From assembly GCA_958298945.1 (NCBI GenBank), contig OY282606.1, forward strand, positions 89,473,696 through 89,537,695: DNA of 64,000 bases, in the 5' to 3' direction. This document shows, one piece after another, positions 12,101 through 25,083 of this stretch. A program made the position numbers and the translations under genes. The notes under the pieces were generated by a model. That model searched no databases, was not told the DNA's origin, and worked only from the letters and a program-made list of their open reading frames with translations. Each line of letters starts with the position of its first letter. Position 1 is the first letter of the stretch. The DNA comes from Atherix ibis (Eukaryota; Arthropoda; Insecta; Diptera; Athericidae).

Positions 12101-14291
12101 TTGGATTTGATGGCAAATTTTCGCTTCAAATTTCACTATTCCATTCTTCATAATACACTATCAAAACACAAATTCACTTATCAAACTCTTTAGGGTTGCA
12201 TAGTTACCGGAAAAGTTTGGAACTTGCACTGAGAAGGACTAACGTACAAGCTATAGAGTAAAAAAAAAGCGGTGCAGTTCTATATTTCTCTAGAAGGAAC
12301 TAAATAATAACCATTTGTACCAAGTTATGTCGGTGAAATTCTACTACAAGTGATAATTTTGGAGAATTTTTATAATTACCTTCAATTATATCACAAAAAT
12401 AAATTATAAATAAATAAATTCACATTCAATTATATCATGTAAATGCAATTAATTTGCTAACTTAAATTATAATTTATAGTAAGAATTCCCATATTATCTA
12501 TTATATTTAAAGTTTCCAAGGGCATTTATAAAAAAATAAAAATAAAACAATGTTAAGCAAAGAAGATTATTGATTGAATATTTGATATAAGTTGTGTGTG
12601 TGTAAAAAGTCAAAATCTCGATTGAAAATTCATCGAAATACGAATGTGAATATCGAAATATGTCAAATCTAAACAGAAAAATCATGGATTCAGATTCCAA
12701 ATCATGACAATTTAATTTCGTTGTCAATGTATAATATTTTATTCGCTTTCAAGTTTTAAGATTGTACAATAAATCCACGTATACCGTAAAATGAAAATAC
12801 AAAAAATTATACAGAAATAAATTTTTAGAAGAAAAAATCACTAATGTCGATATCCACCACCATTGTTTTGATGTGTGGTGCAATACACGTATAAGTGCCA
12901 GCGGCATTTTGTCTCTACTTCAGTTTTCAATTTAAATTTTCTTTTGACTGAAACAACTCAATCACCAGAAGTCTAAACAATTTGTAACCATACCACTGTC
13001 ATAGCTTTTGTCAACCGACAAAATATGCACCCCTAAAATACACCCTCTCAAAATGGTTTTTCGGTATTTTATTTTTTTCCCCTTTTTCCGCTTTTGCTTT
13101 TATTTTATTCTATTTTTTTTTTAACTGTAAACAAAAGAAATTTTCCTATTGCTCTGCTAAAATTTACCTCTTATAGCATCCTACTCTATTTATCTACTAT
13201 CCTTTTTTCGACTTCTTTACAAAAAGGATTTTTTTCTCTCTCCGTACAAGCCTTAAAATAATTCTATATATTCCTCCCTCTAAAAGCAAGCTAACGTCCT
13301 TTAATTTCACTTTTTTCTCATTTTTAAAATAAGAAGAGAAAAAAAAACGCGTACATCTTGTTTCTATTGTTAAATTTCTTTAGCATTTTTGTTGTATTGT
13401 ATATATTCTTTAAGTATAATAAGATTTTTTTGTTCCTGCATGTATTCGAAACATCGTATATGATCCGGAAACGTTCACAATAAACCACACAAACAGGCAT
13501 AAAAGTAAAGTTTCTTTTGTTGTTAACTCTTCTAGGATTTTTTTTTTTTTTTTGCAAATATAAAATATAAATATGTGTATATACACGCATATGCTTACAA
13601 AAAATATATATAAATATATTTATGTAAATATTAGCCTTTATAGATGGATACAGATTTAACATAGCTAAAGAACAGTCACATGTGTCGAAATTGTTGAAAT
13701 AGGAAAATCTGGAATGATGTAAAATTTATACATATTTTTAGGGGCTGATAACTTAACCAACAATAAAAAAATGGCTCGAAGAGAAATCTTTCTTTTTTTC
13801 TCCATCTAGATTTTTATACGTGTGAAAAGAAATACAAAACAAATTTCGAATAAATATGCAAAAGTATACAGAAATGATAGAAAAACAATAGCTAATATGA
13901 AAGGATATCATTAAAAAAAAAAAATTTTACGAGATCCTTTTCTAATTTTTTTTTTTACTCCTCTTTGTAAATATTTATTTTTAAAATAAACTTTAAATAT
14001 AAATTTTCGATTAGTATATTTAAGAACAGTGAAAAAGATATTATTGAATTTTTAATTCTTAAGGACTGAGGCTGGTTTTTGCTCAATACGCGGTTAGATT
14101 ATTTATTAAAAGGCATCTGGAATATTTTGCAACTTTTATGAGAAATATTTAATTTAATTTCAATAGAAAATATCCCTACTGTTATTTATGTATATGAATT
14201 TTGCCAATTTTAACTAAATAGTTCTTAGAATTGTATAAATATCAACAAAACACACAATTTCAAAGTAAAGACTTTTTTGATTTTTGTAGTA
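9191..14291. other. AT-rich non-coding stretch, no gene recognised
   Basis: I see no supportable gene. The stretch holds simple sequences: a (CT)n tract at about 10706-10722, a degenerate GACTAACT repeat at about 11213-11250, many A/T runs, and a short hairpin at 9725-9756 listed separately. The open frames are short and compositionally biased. Confidence 0.6.
9725..9756. repeat. Perfect 10-bp inverted repeat followed by a T-run
   Basis: The arms AAAAGGAGTC (9725-9734) and GACTCCTTTT (9747-9756) are perfectly complementary around a 12-nt loop and run into a longer T-tract. In bacteria this would look like a terminator. In this eukaryotic, gene-poor context it is most simply a small cruciform-capable palindrome, with no visible gene to serve. 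Confidence 0.6.
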
Positions 14292-15048
14292 TTGGGTTGT
14301 TCGGAAAGTAATTTCGTTTTTTTTTTCTTCATAAAAATAAAAGACGATTTAATATTTTATTAAAGACCAATTCTGGCCTCTTTTTTCTTTAAGTGAATCA
14401 TTCAATTTGTCTTAATGATGACAGTAAACTTCAGAATTGACAGCAATTCTGTTGCTCGATGGAAGCTCAAAATAAACGACAATTCCTTTGAAATCCCACC
14501 AAAAAGATAGCATAACCTCTTTTTTGATGAATATTGGCTTTCAAAGTGCTTTGAGCCCGTTCATCCTTTCTACTCCAGGATCTTTTGCGCTTAGCATTAT
14601 TGTAGATAACCCATTTCTCGTCTGCAATGATGATACGCTTCAAAAATGGATCATTTTCTTGACGTTTGAGAAGAAAATCACAAACGTCAATGCGACGGCA
14701 CAAATTTTTTTCCCATAAGAAGATGAGGAACTTATATGTCAAGCTTTGAGATTAAACCTAGCCGTTTCAAATAGTCATGAATGGTCAAATAGGATAAATT
14801 TAATCTCTTAGCGATCTCATGAGTTGTTATTCGCCGGTTTGCATCAATTAATTGCCGGATCGAAATAAGCCAAAAATGCTGTTTTTCACTTTCTATATTT
14901 AAAAGGGTATCAACCAAAAACTACAAGCCTTGCTATGTCAGCTGTCAAAATACAAATGATTATGCAGCTTAAATATGAAGTTGGTTGTGAAAAATTTCAA
15001 TTAAGTCCTCTGTTGGGAAAAAACGAAATTACTTTCCGGACAACCCAA
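14292..15048 (-). mobile_element. Internally deleted mariner with intact TIRs (subfamily 2)
   Basis: The left end begins TTGGGTTGTTCGGAAAGTAA at 14292 and the right end is its inverted complement, ending at 15048. The two ends match over about 29 bp with one mismatch (TTCGG against TCCGG). TA lies immediately outside each end (14290-14291 and 15049-15050), which is the mariner target duplication. The element is 757 bp, well below the roughly 1.3 kb of an autonomous mariner, so it survives as a deletion derivative. The good TIRs mean it could have been mobilised in trans. Confidence 0.93.
14467..14917 (-). pseudogene. Mariner transposase fragments, frameshifted and 3'-deleted
   Basis: Two overlapping frames on the minus strand cover the middle of a mariner transposase. 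The first (14732-14917) carries the second helix-turn-helix, seen as ANRRITTHEIAKRLNLSYLT. The second (14467-14742) carries the first catalytic aspartate in IADEKWVIYNNAKRKRSW and part of the WWDFKGI region in a shifted frame. Sequence resembling NSEVYCHH and KEKRPELV follows in further shifted frames to about 14370. After that the copy jumps to the terminal repeat, so the second and third catalytic aspartates are missing. The product is non-functional. Confidence 0.85.
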
Positions 15049-17477
15049 TATATAGAAGAAAAGTCCTCAGTGCTGCCAGATTACACATAGTGATGCCGTT
15101 TTTATTATATTTCTGTAACATTTCAACCTTTCTTCCTTGAAGATTTTGGAGAACAGGTCTATATGTAAAATATAGAATTTTTTTAAAGGACGTATATTTC
15201 TGATTTTTATCTTAGAGACCATCATTGTGTTAATTCTCTTAAGGCATTATAAATTTATTTATTAAAAATTGTTTTGCTAAGAATTTAAATTCTTATATAT
15301 AAAAATAAATACGACCTTCGAAAGTCACAAAAAAAAACTAAAAATACTTTTATTTATTTAAAGAAAAACTCATGGTCGTGTTGCTAATTTGTTCGGATTT
15401 CGTCATAAAAAACCGTTTTTATTGTTGAAAATGTTAATTTCAAATAATCCCCAAAAATTATATTAAAATAGAATTTTAATGAGTGAAAAATTTGAATACA
15501 GTTGAATATGTAGAACTTTTTCAAGTTACATTTACGATTTCAAAAGACTACTACTATAGTGAAAGTTTTTATGGTCAAAAATTATTTGGAAAGAAAATTT
15601 GTTATTCCAGAATTGAATGGAGAATAAGTTTTTGGATACAGTTTAAAGTTTTTCCTTATCTCTGGTAATGTAAAATTTTCTTATAGCTTTTAAAAGAGTT
15701 TTCTGTTTTGATTTATACAGTTTTTTTTATTCTCTAGCTTAGTTTCATGTTTTAATCCTTTATAAGAGTGCTCCCGATTATCAGTGTTGTTGAAAAATAT
15801 AGTAAATTATATCTTCAAAAATGCATACAAAATACTTATTTAGGAATTTTTTTTTCAAATTACTATTTTCAAAAAAAAAGGTAAACAATTTTTTGGGTTT
15901 AATTTAATTGTTACAATTACAAAATCTGAATGGAATTAATAAAAACGGTTAAGAATTTTATAGGAAAAATTATTTGCTTTTGGGTAGTCTCGAATTGCGT
16001 AGTATTTTTCTGGTACCAATTAAGGATGCATGTCTGCATTTTATTATTTTACAAAAAAAAAATGTATGTAACTAAAAGCAATAAAATTAGTAATTTTCCA
16101 AGTCGAAAAAAGAAATTTTAAGCAAATATCTTAAATTTCCGATTTTAAACTTTCATAAAAGAAACAAAAAAAAAAATTATATAGTTCAAAAAACATTTTT
16201 TCTATTTGAATTAAGTTTTCCTTGACTTTCCCCTTTTTCAGAGAAGTAAACGTTTATGTTCAATTTTTCATTCAGTTGAACTGTGGTAAATTTTCTCAAT
16301 TAAACTCATACAAAGTGTGTATCTTAACCAAGGCGGATATTTGAAGCTATTTAGCAATAATACATAAAAAGAATATATAGAAATGCACACATATTATAGT
16401 CTGTTAAAATTGCTGAACGAATAGTTTCAAGATTTTCTATATGCACATTTGAGCATTTGCATTGGAGTCTCATTGGTTGGATGAATAACTGGAAAGGTCG
16501 ATATAACTTTAGCCCATCCAGCAGTCACTTGAGCATTTCTAAAAGCTTCAAAAATCTACCCACAACGTAAGCTAACAGTAATAAAATAAACGTAATATAA
16601 CGGATTTCAGTTGCATCCATTCATATGGGGTCTGTTAATATTATGTATGCTGGTTTCCCCCGAATTGACGTAACTCTGCATATTGGTAGCCAAAACATTG
16701 TTTAATTAATTTTTGAGCTCTTGCAATCTAGAAGGTGTTTTAAGACGGCAGATTATCATAGTTTGCATATTTTCTATATTTTCCTATACATCCATGCACC
16801 TCATATGTGGATTATGAGTGTGTTGTCACAAAAAAGGTATTCAAATATAAATGATTCGTCTATGCTTGTAGTTATTCGATTATGTTTGTAAAGGGTTCAT
16901 ATTGCATAAATGAACCTTGGATTGGTTGACAGTGTACACATGCTGTATTTTAGATTCATCTCAAGTGCTGACATTAATTGAGTTTTTGATTTAATATGTG
17001 ACACCCACTCCCAAGTTAGGATTATAATATTTTTCACCACAGTATATATGCATCCCTATATATCCACCCATGTGGATACGGAAACATTTCATAGTAGGAA
17101 AGTTAATAGAAATATTATACGATACAAGGTTTGACAGAAAAGTAATTAGTATAATTTTATATTTATTAAATAGTTTCATTTTGCATACATTAATATATTC
17201 AGTTTAAAGTAGTTCACTCTTCTGGGCTACACTCTTCTGGATATTATCAACAGTACCAAAATTACATTACTTTAAGTGCGTTTTGATCTTGCAAGGATTT
17301 AGATAAGGTGAATAGGCGAGCGGAGGAGTCACAGTAATCTTTTTTCTCAGAAAAAAAAACTCGTTGACGAAGCGAAGATGGCAATATATTATTATAGGCG
17401 ATTTTAGAGCATAAAAGTGTCTGCCAACTGACGCGAATAAAGCCCTTTTTCTGAGCCTTTTAGGGAGCTTCAATATA
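15049..17477. other. AT-rich non-coding stretch, no gene recognised
   Basis: Nothing beyond short chance frames and A/T runs is visible. The sequence between 16.4 and 17.2 kb is a little less repetitive, but I could not assign it to a gene or element. Confidence 0.6.
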
Positions 17478-17661
17478 CGAGGTCTGTTCAAAAATTATCG
17501 CGAATTTTGAATTTCCGCGGGTTACGTATCGATTTTTTATGGCGTTATGTTGGTACTCATGTCTCTCACTTATTGCGATAAGTTAGGCCATTTTGAATGT
17601 TCAGTTAATTTTTGACATCTGCTTTGCTTGCACGTGTTTTGGCTCGTCTTCGATTTTTGCT

Positions 17662-18228
17662 CAATTTCGACCAAAAACAGCATCGCATTAACCTTGCTAA
17701 GGAGCTATTGGACTCTGTCCTCGAGGACCCAAATTTGCTTCAGAGTGTCATAACTGGTCGAGTCATAGGTTTATCGTTATGACGTGGAATAAAAGCGTCA
17801 AGTTCAGTCGAATGTGAAGGTTTTGCTTACAGTTTTCTTCAATTGCAAGGGCGTGGTGCATCATGAGTTCTTGCCACAGGGTAGAACGGTCAATAAGGAA
17901 TATTACCTGCAAGTTATATGCGCAAAGCAATCCGCCAGAAACGCTCGGATTTGTGGAAAAACAAAAAATTGGCTTTTGCCATTTTTGGCCAAAAACTACA
18001 TATTAATAATGCCGCAGCCACCACATTCCCCAGATCTGACCCTCTGTAAATTCTTCTTGTTCCTGAAATTAAAGAGCCCCATGAAAGGACGATGCTACGC
18101 TACGATTGAAAAGATTAAGACGGCATCGAATGAGGAGCTGAACAAGATTACAAAAAATGATTTGCTTTGAGGAATGGAAAAAACGTTGGCGCAAGTGTAT
18201 AATATGTGATAGGGATTATTTTGAAGGG
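17662..18228 (+). pseudogene. Family R mariner transposase remnant
   Basis: The sequence reads as a degenerate mariner transposase on the + strand. It begins at the deletion junction just before LNFDQKQHR and runs past the first catalytic region, where the usual TGDESW block is disrupted. The best open frame, 17814-18170, starts MKVLLTVFFNCKGVVHHEFL and includes KNWLLPFLAKN, where the conserved HHDNAPAHTS block with the second aspartate has been lost. The third catalytic region PHSPDLTLCKFFLF is present but its catalytic aspartate is lysine (CDFFLF in relatives). The C-terminal TASNEELNKITKND is recognisable. It cannot encode an active enzyme. Confidence 0.85.
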
Positions 18229-18310
18229 GACTAGTTTGTCCCCTTCAAAATATTCCCCATCAGATTTTTTAAAAATTATTTATATATTCTATCATGAATA
18301 TATAAATAAT
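18208..18310. repeat. Two adjacent long hairpins in the 3' part of a mariner copy
   Basis: Arm 18208-18231 is complementary to arm 18238-18261 (24 bp, two mismatches, 6-nt loop). Arm 18275-18289 is perfectly complementary to 18296-18310 (15 bp, 6-nt loop tatcat). In the related copies the same region is a single linear sequence, so the palindromes arose in this copy, probably by template switching or an inverted duplication. They would extrude as a double cruciform. Confidence 0.85.
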
Positions 18311-18355
18311 GTTTAAATAATCAAAAAATTCTCGATACTTTTTGAACAGACCTCG

Positions 18356-21300
18356 TATATCGACGGTCATATCAGTTTTTGAGTGAACTTCGTCAGAAAT
18401 GATGTTGAAGCCTTCCCGCTTTTCGTACCTTCAAAAATGTTTTATGCCAGCAATGCGCTTGTACCCTCGATAAGGTATGTTCCTGATAGGCTCGTTCTAA
18501 CTTTTCTTAAGCCAAACTTGCAGACTCACATAAATTTATGTCATATTATTACTTCCAATTTCTCAGCTTCATTTTTCATAACACACTAACAAGAACAGAT
18601 CACAGCGTTGCCAGATCGCAGAAATGTTCCTATTAGTTTTATTACTATTGTGCAAAGTATTTTTTTTTTTTTCTAAAAATAAAATATATAAAATTTATAT
18701 TGAAAATTTTGTCAATATTTCGTGAAAAGAAAAAAATTATAATTGTTGTGGCTTAATTTCTACTGATACCAGTTGGTAATAAATTACTTCGTTTTGCTAG
18801 CAAGAAAGTGTAAATTAAAATTATTCTATGGAAAGGAAATATTTTGAAATATTATCTAATCAATGACAAATGAAAACGACAAAACACTAACTAAAGGTAT
18901 ATATATATATAAATCCTCCCGTTTGCATATATATTTGTAAATATAGTTTCCGAATAGTTCAGTAACCGTACTGGTACAATATAATATAGTAGTAAGTATC
19001 CTTTCGGTTTGAAAATGCCAACCAAGTTTTGTAAGATTAATTTCTTTGACTAAAGGTCAAAAATTTACCCTTTAATTTATATGAAATGAAAAACAAAATG
19101 TTACTTTACTACCAATCCGAAGGGGTTAAATTTTTGGGCTAAGGATTTGCATTAGGATTTAACAATATTTATTAAAGAAAATGGTATATGAAGTTTTCGT
19201 ATAGTAACCGAACTTAAGAAAGTATATTTTGATAAATTTTAGTATATTTATTGGTATAAAGAGAAGGAAAAATAAAATAAAGAGTAAAAGAGATAGATGG
19301 GTAAATTTCATAGATTATGGGTATGACCAAGGACTTTAGACCACGATGGGTGATAGATGACAGACGGTAGGTAAGTGGCAAGAAGTTTGTAAAATTTGAC
19401 AGGCAGTAGGCGTTGGGCGACAGGCATACTATATTCAGAACGTATATGATGTTGTGCACCACATATAGACTACTGTCTTGCGTAAATATAATATGATATG
19501 GGAAAAGTACAAAATGCCATTTATCGTTCAAAAAGTCAAAACCCTGGAAACCATTGTTATACACTCTTGATCCTAAACATACGATACTTTGGTTAAAATC
19601 GATTAACAAAGAAACCAACTATGCTTCTAAATAACTGGAAGGCAAAAAGACGTTGGGTCTAGATTTGACGCTCCATTAGTTCTCCTAAATGCCTTCGCCA
19701 AGTAACATTTCTTCACCCTATACTATGATGAACAATTTGTTGAAATAACGAAAACCCATCATATTATTGTATATGAAAGTTGTTCAACCGTATGGGTACG
19801 ACTATATTTCTATATATCCACATAAAAAAGCAATTATTTACTCAGATCGTCTTTCATATTTACTCTTACATATGGTATACATCTACAAATATGAATGTAG
19901 GCTTTTCATCGATTTCTATACATGTAACTAAAAGTATTCGCATATAAACATACCTAATTCGATGTACATCACATCACCTTTTCGATTGGAACAAGGACAT
20001 TCAATATCAAGCTATGCATGTAAGTAAAATGATATATTCGTAGTCCCTTATATTATATATGTACTCGTATATGAGAAGGAACTTATACTATTTCCTTGAA
20101 GTTTTGGTTTGTTAAAGTTCGCAGTCACTAGAATCCGACATAGTCGAATAATATTGAGTTGGGTAGATTTTCGCGAATATGACTGTTCTAATAAGAAATT
20201 TCATATTAAGAACACCTGCCTGAATTTCTATTTCAATCAGACGAATTATTCATTCTACAATAGTAAATGGTGATGGAAAATTCTTGGTCTTTCCAAGGCA
20301 GCAGTTAGCATAAGTATGGCGAATACTCATTGAAAAGGATGCGGGATATGGAGAAGTTAGTAGAGAAAACTAAAACTTTCACATCCGCTATAGTCGCCCA
20401 CATTCGAGTACCCGCCCCAGCAAGCAACACTAAGTTTTGACAAATGTACAGGGCCCAGGTTTATGGGTAAATCACCTCATTAGTTCAACTTTAGTGATTT
20501 CTTATCAGATTTTCTAGCATAACAAAAACAACTGACAAAATTGAATTTTACCAGAATTAAGATATTCGGAACTTGGTGATGGTAGCTGGGCTGTTGTTGG
20601 AACTGCTCTGGATACATGACTATGCGTACCAATTTAAATGTAAAAATGTTTTCCTCGCATTCGATGCTTGAAATTTCATCTTGACCATTGATTATTTAAT
20701 CAAAGTCAATTCGATGTATACCGAATTTCCAGCAAGGATAACGATTTCCTCTAAAAAGCCTTTTGTGTCCGTATAAGATTTTTGCCACTATCGATACTTT
20801 TGGTAAATTGTTCTTTCACTCAATAAGGATTTTCCGACTGACTAACAACTACAAAGAAAATTTTCATCTCCATATCCGCATACATGATGAATATTTGTAT
20901 TCATATGCGAATAAGTAAATGAAGAATACTAAAGAAAAATTAGTATTTGTTGTTATAGTCTGAAAAGTTTAGGTTTTACTATTCCGAAATTCAATTCAGA
21001 AATTGTTACAAATAAATTAGAAGACATTATTTGTTTTATATTTGTTTTTTTTTTTGTGTGTTTTGTTTTCTTATCTTGATTTTTCTTATTGATAAAATTC
21101 ACACTAATCGTGCTATACTACAATCATCGCATCCCTTGTAAAAGGTGAAATGGTGACTACTGATTTGTATCGATACGACAGGAACGTACGGATATAAGCA
21201 CCAGAAGGATAAGTGTCGCACGTGCTTCGGTGCTGGTGTAGATTGACTGTAAAGTGAAATACGATAAAGTTTTTGCTGGAGGGGTTGCGCAATCTATACA

Positions 21301-22352
21301 CCACCATAGTGTACACCATCATCAAACTTTCGTTACGCAGAGGTATTCCGTTTAATTTTTTTTCTTCCCTGTATCGGATTCAGCCTACAATAATCATCAC
21401 GTATTCTTGTCGTTCGGCGGATGTTTTGAGGGTGTAAAATTGAATTAAAGTTAAAAGAAAATTGAACCCCTCTCTTATTGACAAGATAAAAAAAAAGGTG
21501 TATGGTAAAAATATGAAGAAATAACGGGGAAAAAAAACCAATGCTCCTCACCTTTTAGACCCTTTCCTTAAAGAATGCGTACAGTTTTGGCCATTGGAAA
21601 TCAAGCTAATGTGTCACACACCCAAGGGTGTGCCATGCCCATCGATATGAAATAAAAAAGGAGCGTACCAGTAACGTCGTATTTGTGCGTTCGTGTATCC
21701 TTACCGTAAATATAGACAGGAAGGAAACAAATGTAGACTGATATAGGGTGGAGACAAAATCGGCAAATAGAATATGGCTAGGCAAAATACTATTATAGAC
21801 CGGACACTCAATGGGGGATGATTTTTATTGTTTTACACACCATTGTAAATGTGCGGTGATTCGGAAGAAATCAAAGTTAATTATGTCAGTTTTATGCTGC
21901 TGTGAGTTAGCCGAATATCGTCAATGTCGATCCTTATATTTTTCTATTACGTTTTTTGATAATATTTTTTCCATTATAATCTTCTATCGAAAAAAAAAAA
22001 GAAAATCTACCCGAATTTATAAAGGAGTATTTTCGTATATGTATTGTTAGATACGAATAGATATCATAAAATGAAATTGCTTATTATATAAGGAGTTTTC
22101 TATTTCTCAAATTTTTCTTCTTCATTATTTTCTTTCTATAATTATATACTATTGTGATAATAAAGGATAAAGAAATATTTCTCCTTTCTAGTTGAAATTG
22201 TATTTATTTTTGACTTTATTAAATATTTATATTTTCAGTATTTATATAGTGAAATATTTTCATTTTTTCTTCCTACTTAATATTTAAAATGCAATTTAGA
22301 TAAATAAAAATAAAAAATAGCCAATGCCAGAACTATTAAATTTCTGACAATA
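18356..22352. other. AT-rich non-coding stretch, no gene recognised
   Basis: I find no supportable gene or transposon. Features seen are a short (TA)n tract near 18900-18912, assorted short chance frames, and a less repetitive patch at 20.2-20.7 kb and 21.1-21.8 kb that I cannot assign. Confidence 0.55.
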
Positions 22353-23633
22353 CGAGGGTCGTTCAATAAGTCCTTAGAAAAAAATGGAAAAAAACTGTTT
22401 TTAAAAAAAAAAAAATTTTATTTTTCAAAATAATCACTTTTTAGCTCTATACACTTTCCCAACCGTTTTTCCAAAATTTTTATCCCGTCCAAAAAATAGG
22501 ATTTCGGAAGTTCTGCAAAATACTCATCCGTTTGAGCAATGACGTCCTCGTTGGAAGTGAACCGTCGTCCGCCAAGCCATTTCTTCAGATTGGGGAAAAG
22601 AAAATAGTCACTCGGGGCCAAATCTGGTGAATAAGCGGGATGCTGCAACAATTCCATTCTCAATTCCACAATTTTGGCCATGGAAACAGCGCAGGTGTGC
22701 ACACGCGCATTGTCCTGATGCAAGAGGATTTTTTTCTTCTTTAGATGGGGGCGTTTCTCTTTGATTTCCTCGCTCAACCGTTGCAATAACGACGCGTAAT
22801 ACGTTCCTGTTATTGTTTTTCCTCTTTCCAAGTACTCGATAAAAATGATGCCCTGCGAATCCCAAAAGACCGTGGCCATCACCTTGCCGGCCAATGGCCC
22901 AGTTTTTGCCTTCTTCGGAGCCCGTTCACCCTTGAAAATCCACTGTGATGACTGTCTCTTCGTTTCTGGAGTATAGTAGTGTATCCAGGTTTCGTCCACA
23001 GTGACGTATCGACAAAGGAATTCGGCAGGATTGCGATGAAAGAGTGCCAACATTGCCTCAGAGTCCACTACACGATTGCGCTTATTCTCCTCTGAGAGCA
23101 AACGCGGCACCCATCTTGCCGAAATTTTTTTTGCAGACAATTTTTCATGCAAAATTGAAGCAACTGTACCTTGTCGCCGATCGTTCACTTTAATTTCGCC
23201 GATCGTTCAAAATCAGATCGTGGATTTTGTCGATGATTTCAGGAGTAGATACCTCAACTGGGCGTCCTGAATGATGTTCATCTTTTGTGGATGAACCGCC
23301 ACGTTTAAATTCATTCACCCAATTGTAAACCGTCGCAAACACAGGTGCAGATGTGCCATGAACTGCATCCAACTCGGCTTTGATTTCTTTCGGGCTTAAG
23401 CCTTTCAAATGGAGATATTTGATGACAGCCCTAAACTCGCTTTTTTCCATTGTTATGCACAAATAAATGTCGTTAACTTAAATCGACGATAGAAATTGAC
23501 CTACGCTATGGATCGAGCTGAAATTTTGACAGCTTTGCTGTCGATAATGCTACTTACAAAAAAAACCGACATCTTTACCGACACTACGAGCGCAATTTCT
23601 TGGATTTTCTAAGGACTTATTGAACGACCCTCG
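22353..23633 (-). mobile_element. Near-complete mariner (family Q), 1,281 bp
   Basis: The left TIR begins CGAGGGTCGTTCAATAAGTC at 22353 and its inverted complement ends at 23633. The ends match for about 28 bp, and TA flanks both (22351-22352 and 23634-23635). The length of 1,281 bp is normal for an autonomous mariner. This is the best preserved DNA transposon in the window and carries a transposase with one frame disruption. Confidence 0.96.
22418..23450 (-). pseudogene. Mariner transposase, one frameshift from full length
   Basis: This is a DD34D mariner transposase of roughly 345 codons. The start is MEKSEFRAVIKYLHLKG at 23450. The first part, to 23190, holds the first helix-turn-helix and GRPVEVSTPEIIDKI. 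After LNDRR the frame breaks and resumes with a second copy of the same NDRR-coding bases, so about 23190-23215 contains a 13-bp direct repeat and appears to lack around seven residues of the second helix-turn-helix. From there one long frame (22418-23188) runs to the end with WVPRLL, first catalytic Asp in TVDETWIHYYTPETK, second in HQDNARVHT and third in YSPDLAPSDYFLF. I count exactly 34 residues between the second and third aspartates. The catalytic core is intact, but the break in the DNA-binding half should prevent a normal product. Confidence 0.93.
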
Positions 23634-24880
23634 TATATCTGGTAATTTTCGATCAAAGCTTTTAAGATATATTACTATAAGATTATAGACGTATTATTGA
23701 AATGTTGTCAATTTTGTATACATATAATAACTAATACCAAAGTCAATTAATTATTCATAAAAGAATACTTTTTCTTTAGAGCACTTTGAAGATTAAATTT
23801 TATAATCAATAAAAAATTTAAGATAAATCTAGTAAAATATTAATATATTTTTGCTGCTGCCATCTATTGACTAAGCTTAGAAAAAAAAACACGTAATTTG
23901 GATTTTTCTCTTATAAAATAATAAACATTGTAAATATTTAAAAAAAATGAAAACTATTTTGTAAAATTAGAATATGTTTTCTTCAGAGTTTTTCGTTTAT
24001 TTATTTATTTATTTTTTGGTCATATCCCGTACACACTTTATTTTCTATCTATTCAAAGTATATGTAAATGCCTAGAATCAAAATGAAACTTGTACATTTT
24101 AAATGAAAATTTTTACATACGAAATTTTATTCCATTTTCTTAAAAAGTAAACCCAAAATTAGGTTCATACGTGTAGAGAAATTATTCATGATGTACTTCT
24201 ATTCACACCATATCCTTATAGTTTAATAGTTCCTTTTAGGTAAACTGTGTGTAGGTAAATTGTATAGTAGTTTTAATATGCTTATCGTTTCTTTTGACAA
24301 AAATATTCTTACTTAACGTACTTTAATAATAATTGCATACGTAAGAAGTGTACACACTATAGTAAATATTTGAAATTGAACTGCGACCTTTTCCAAAGCG
24401 TATTTATTCTGTGTATTTATATAATTAAAATTTTTTTTTGTATGCAGCTTGAATTTTTTTTAAGTTTTAGGGGAATTGAATAATATATAAAGAAAATTTT
24501 TACCTCTTATTTACGTTATAATATTAGATAATTAACATAATATTACTGACCTTTAATGGATGAAATAAGGTATAGTGTAAGTATTTGCAGTAATTTAAAT
24601 CTACTGACTATAAAATGCTCAAAAGAAATATTCGTCAGTAATGTGGATTTTTTCAAGGAGACGGCAATTATTAAAATTTGAATATATAGGACTCCCAAAA
24701 TCGATAAGTAACTATATAGAAGCCATTGTAACTGCAAAAAGTGACTATTTTGAATGCATTTTGGTTTGAAAATGTCATTAGTCCTTAGATGATAAGAAAT
24801 TTTTGTACTAAACTTGACGATATTGATTTGCATCATATGTGTTTTCAAAAATGCAAATTTTTACTTTATTATACAAAAAA
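23634..24880. other. AT-rich non-coding stretch, no gene recognised
   Basis: Only A/T-rich sequence, a short TTTATTTATTTATTT tract near 24000, and chance open frames are visible. Confidence 0.6.
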
Positions 24881-25000
24881 TATACAGGACATCATTTGGT
24901 GATGTCAATTTGTCTCCAAGATCGTGCGATTTGACGTTGTTTGACTTAAACAGCATGTAATACTCAACATTCGTAAACAAATAGCCGAATAACAGTTTCA
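24881..25000 (+). pseudogene. Remnant of IS630/Tc1-type (DUF4817 class) transposase
   Basis: On the + strand the frame FGDVNLSPRSCDLTLFDL (about 24895-24948) resembles the third catalytic block of a widespread insect IS630/Tc1/mariner-superfamily transposase. The usual form, as I recall it, is GDVNWPPRSCDLTPLDYFLW. Weakly similar residues (STFVNK) follow after a stop codon. Only about 30 codons are recognisable. The same block recurs on the minus strand at 54425-54504 and 60390-60450. Assignment rests on this short block, so it is moderately certain. The family Q mariner at 25084 begins just downstream. Confidence 0.55.
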
Positions 25001-25083
25001 AATATGTGATAAAGTAATAAAAATTGCATCCATATCTAAATTCTAATTTTATTTTATTTAACATTACTTTTCAAGTGATAATA

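Larger units (their letters stand above)
17478..18355 (+). mobile_element. Family R mariner, double-deletion derivative
   Basis: The left TIR begins CGAGGTCTGTTCAAAAATTA at 17478 and the right TIR is its inverted complement, ending at 18355. TA flanks both ends (17476-17477 and 18356-18357). The copy is 878 bp. It shares both internal deletion junctions with the copies at 44470 and 58769: one at about 17651-17690 that removes the N-terminal DNA-binding region, and one at about 17967-17997 that removes the second catalytic aspartate block. Its 3' untranslated part has been rearranged into two hairpins, listed separately. Confidence 0.93.

Noticed and set aside
19214..19618. 134-codon minus-strand frame rich in hydrophobic residues, which could suggest a membrane protein.
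   Set aside because: Phe/Ile/Tyr-rich translations are expected from AT-rich DNA. No conserved motif or start context was found.
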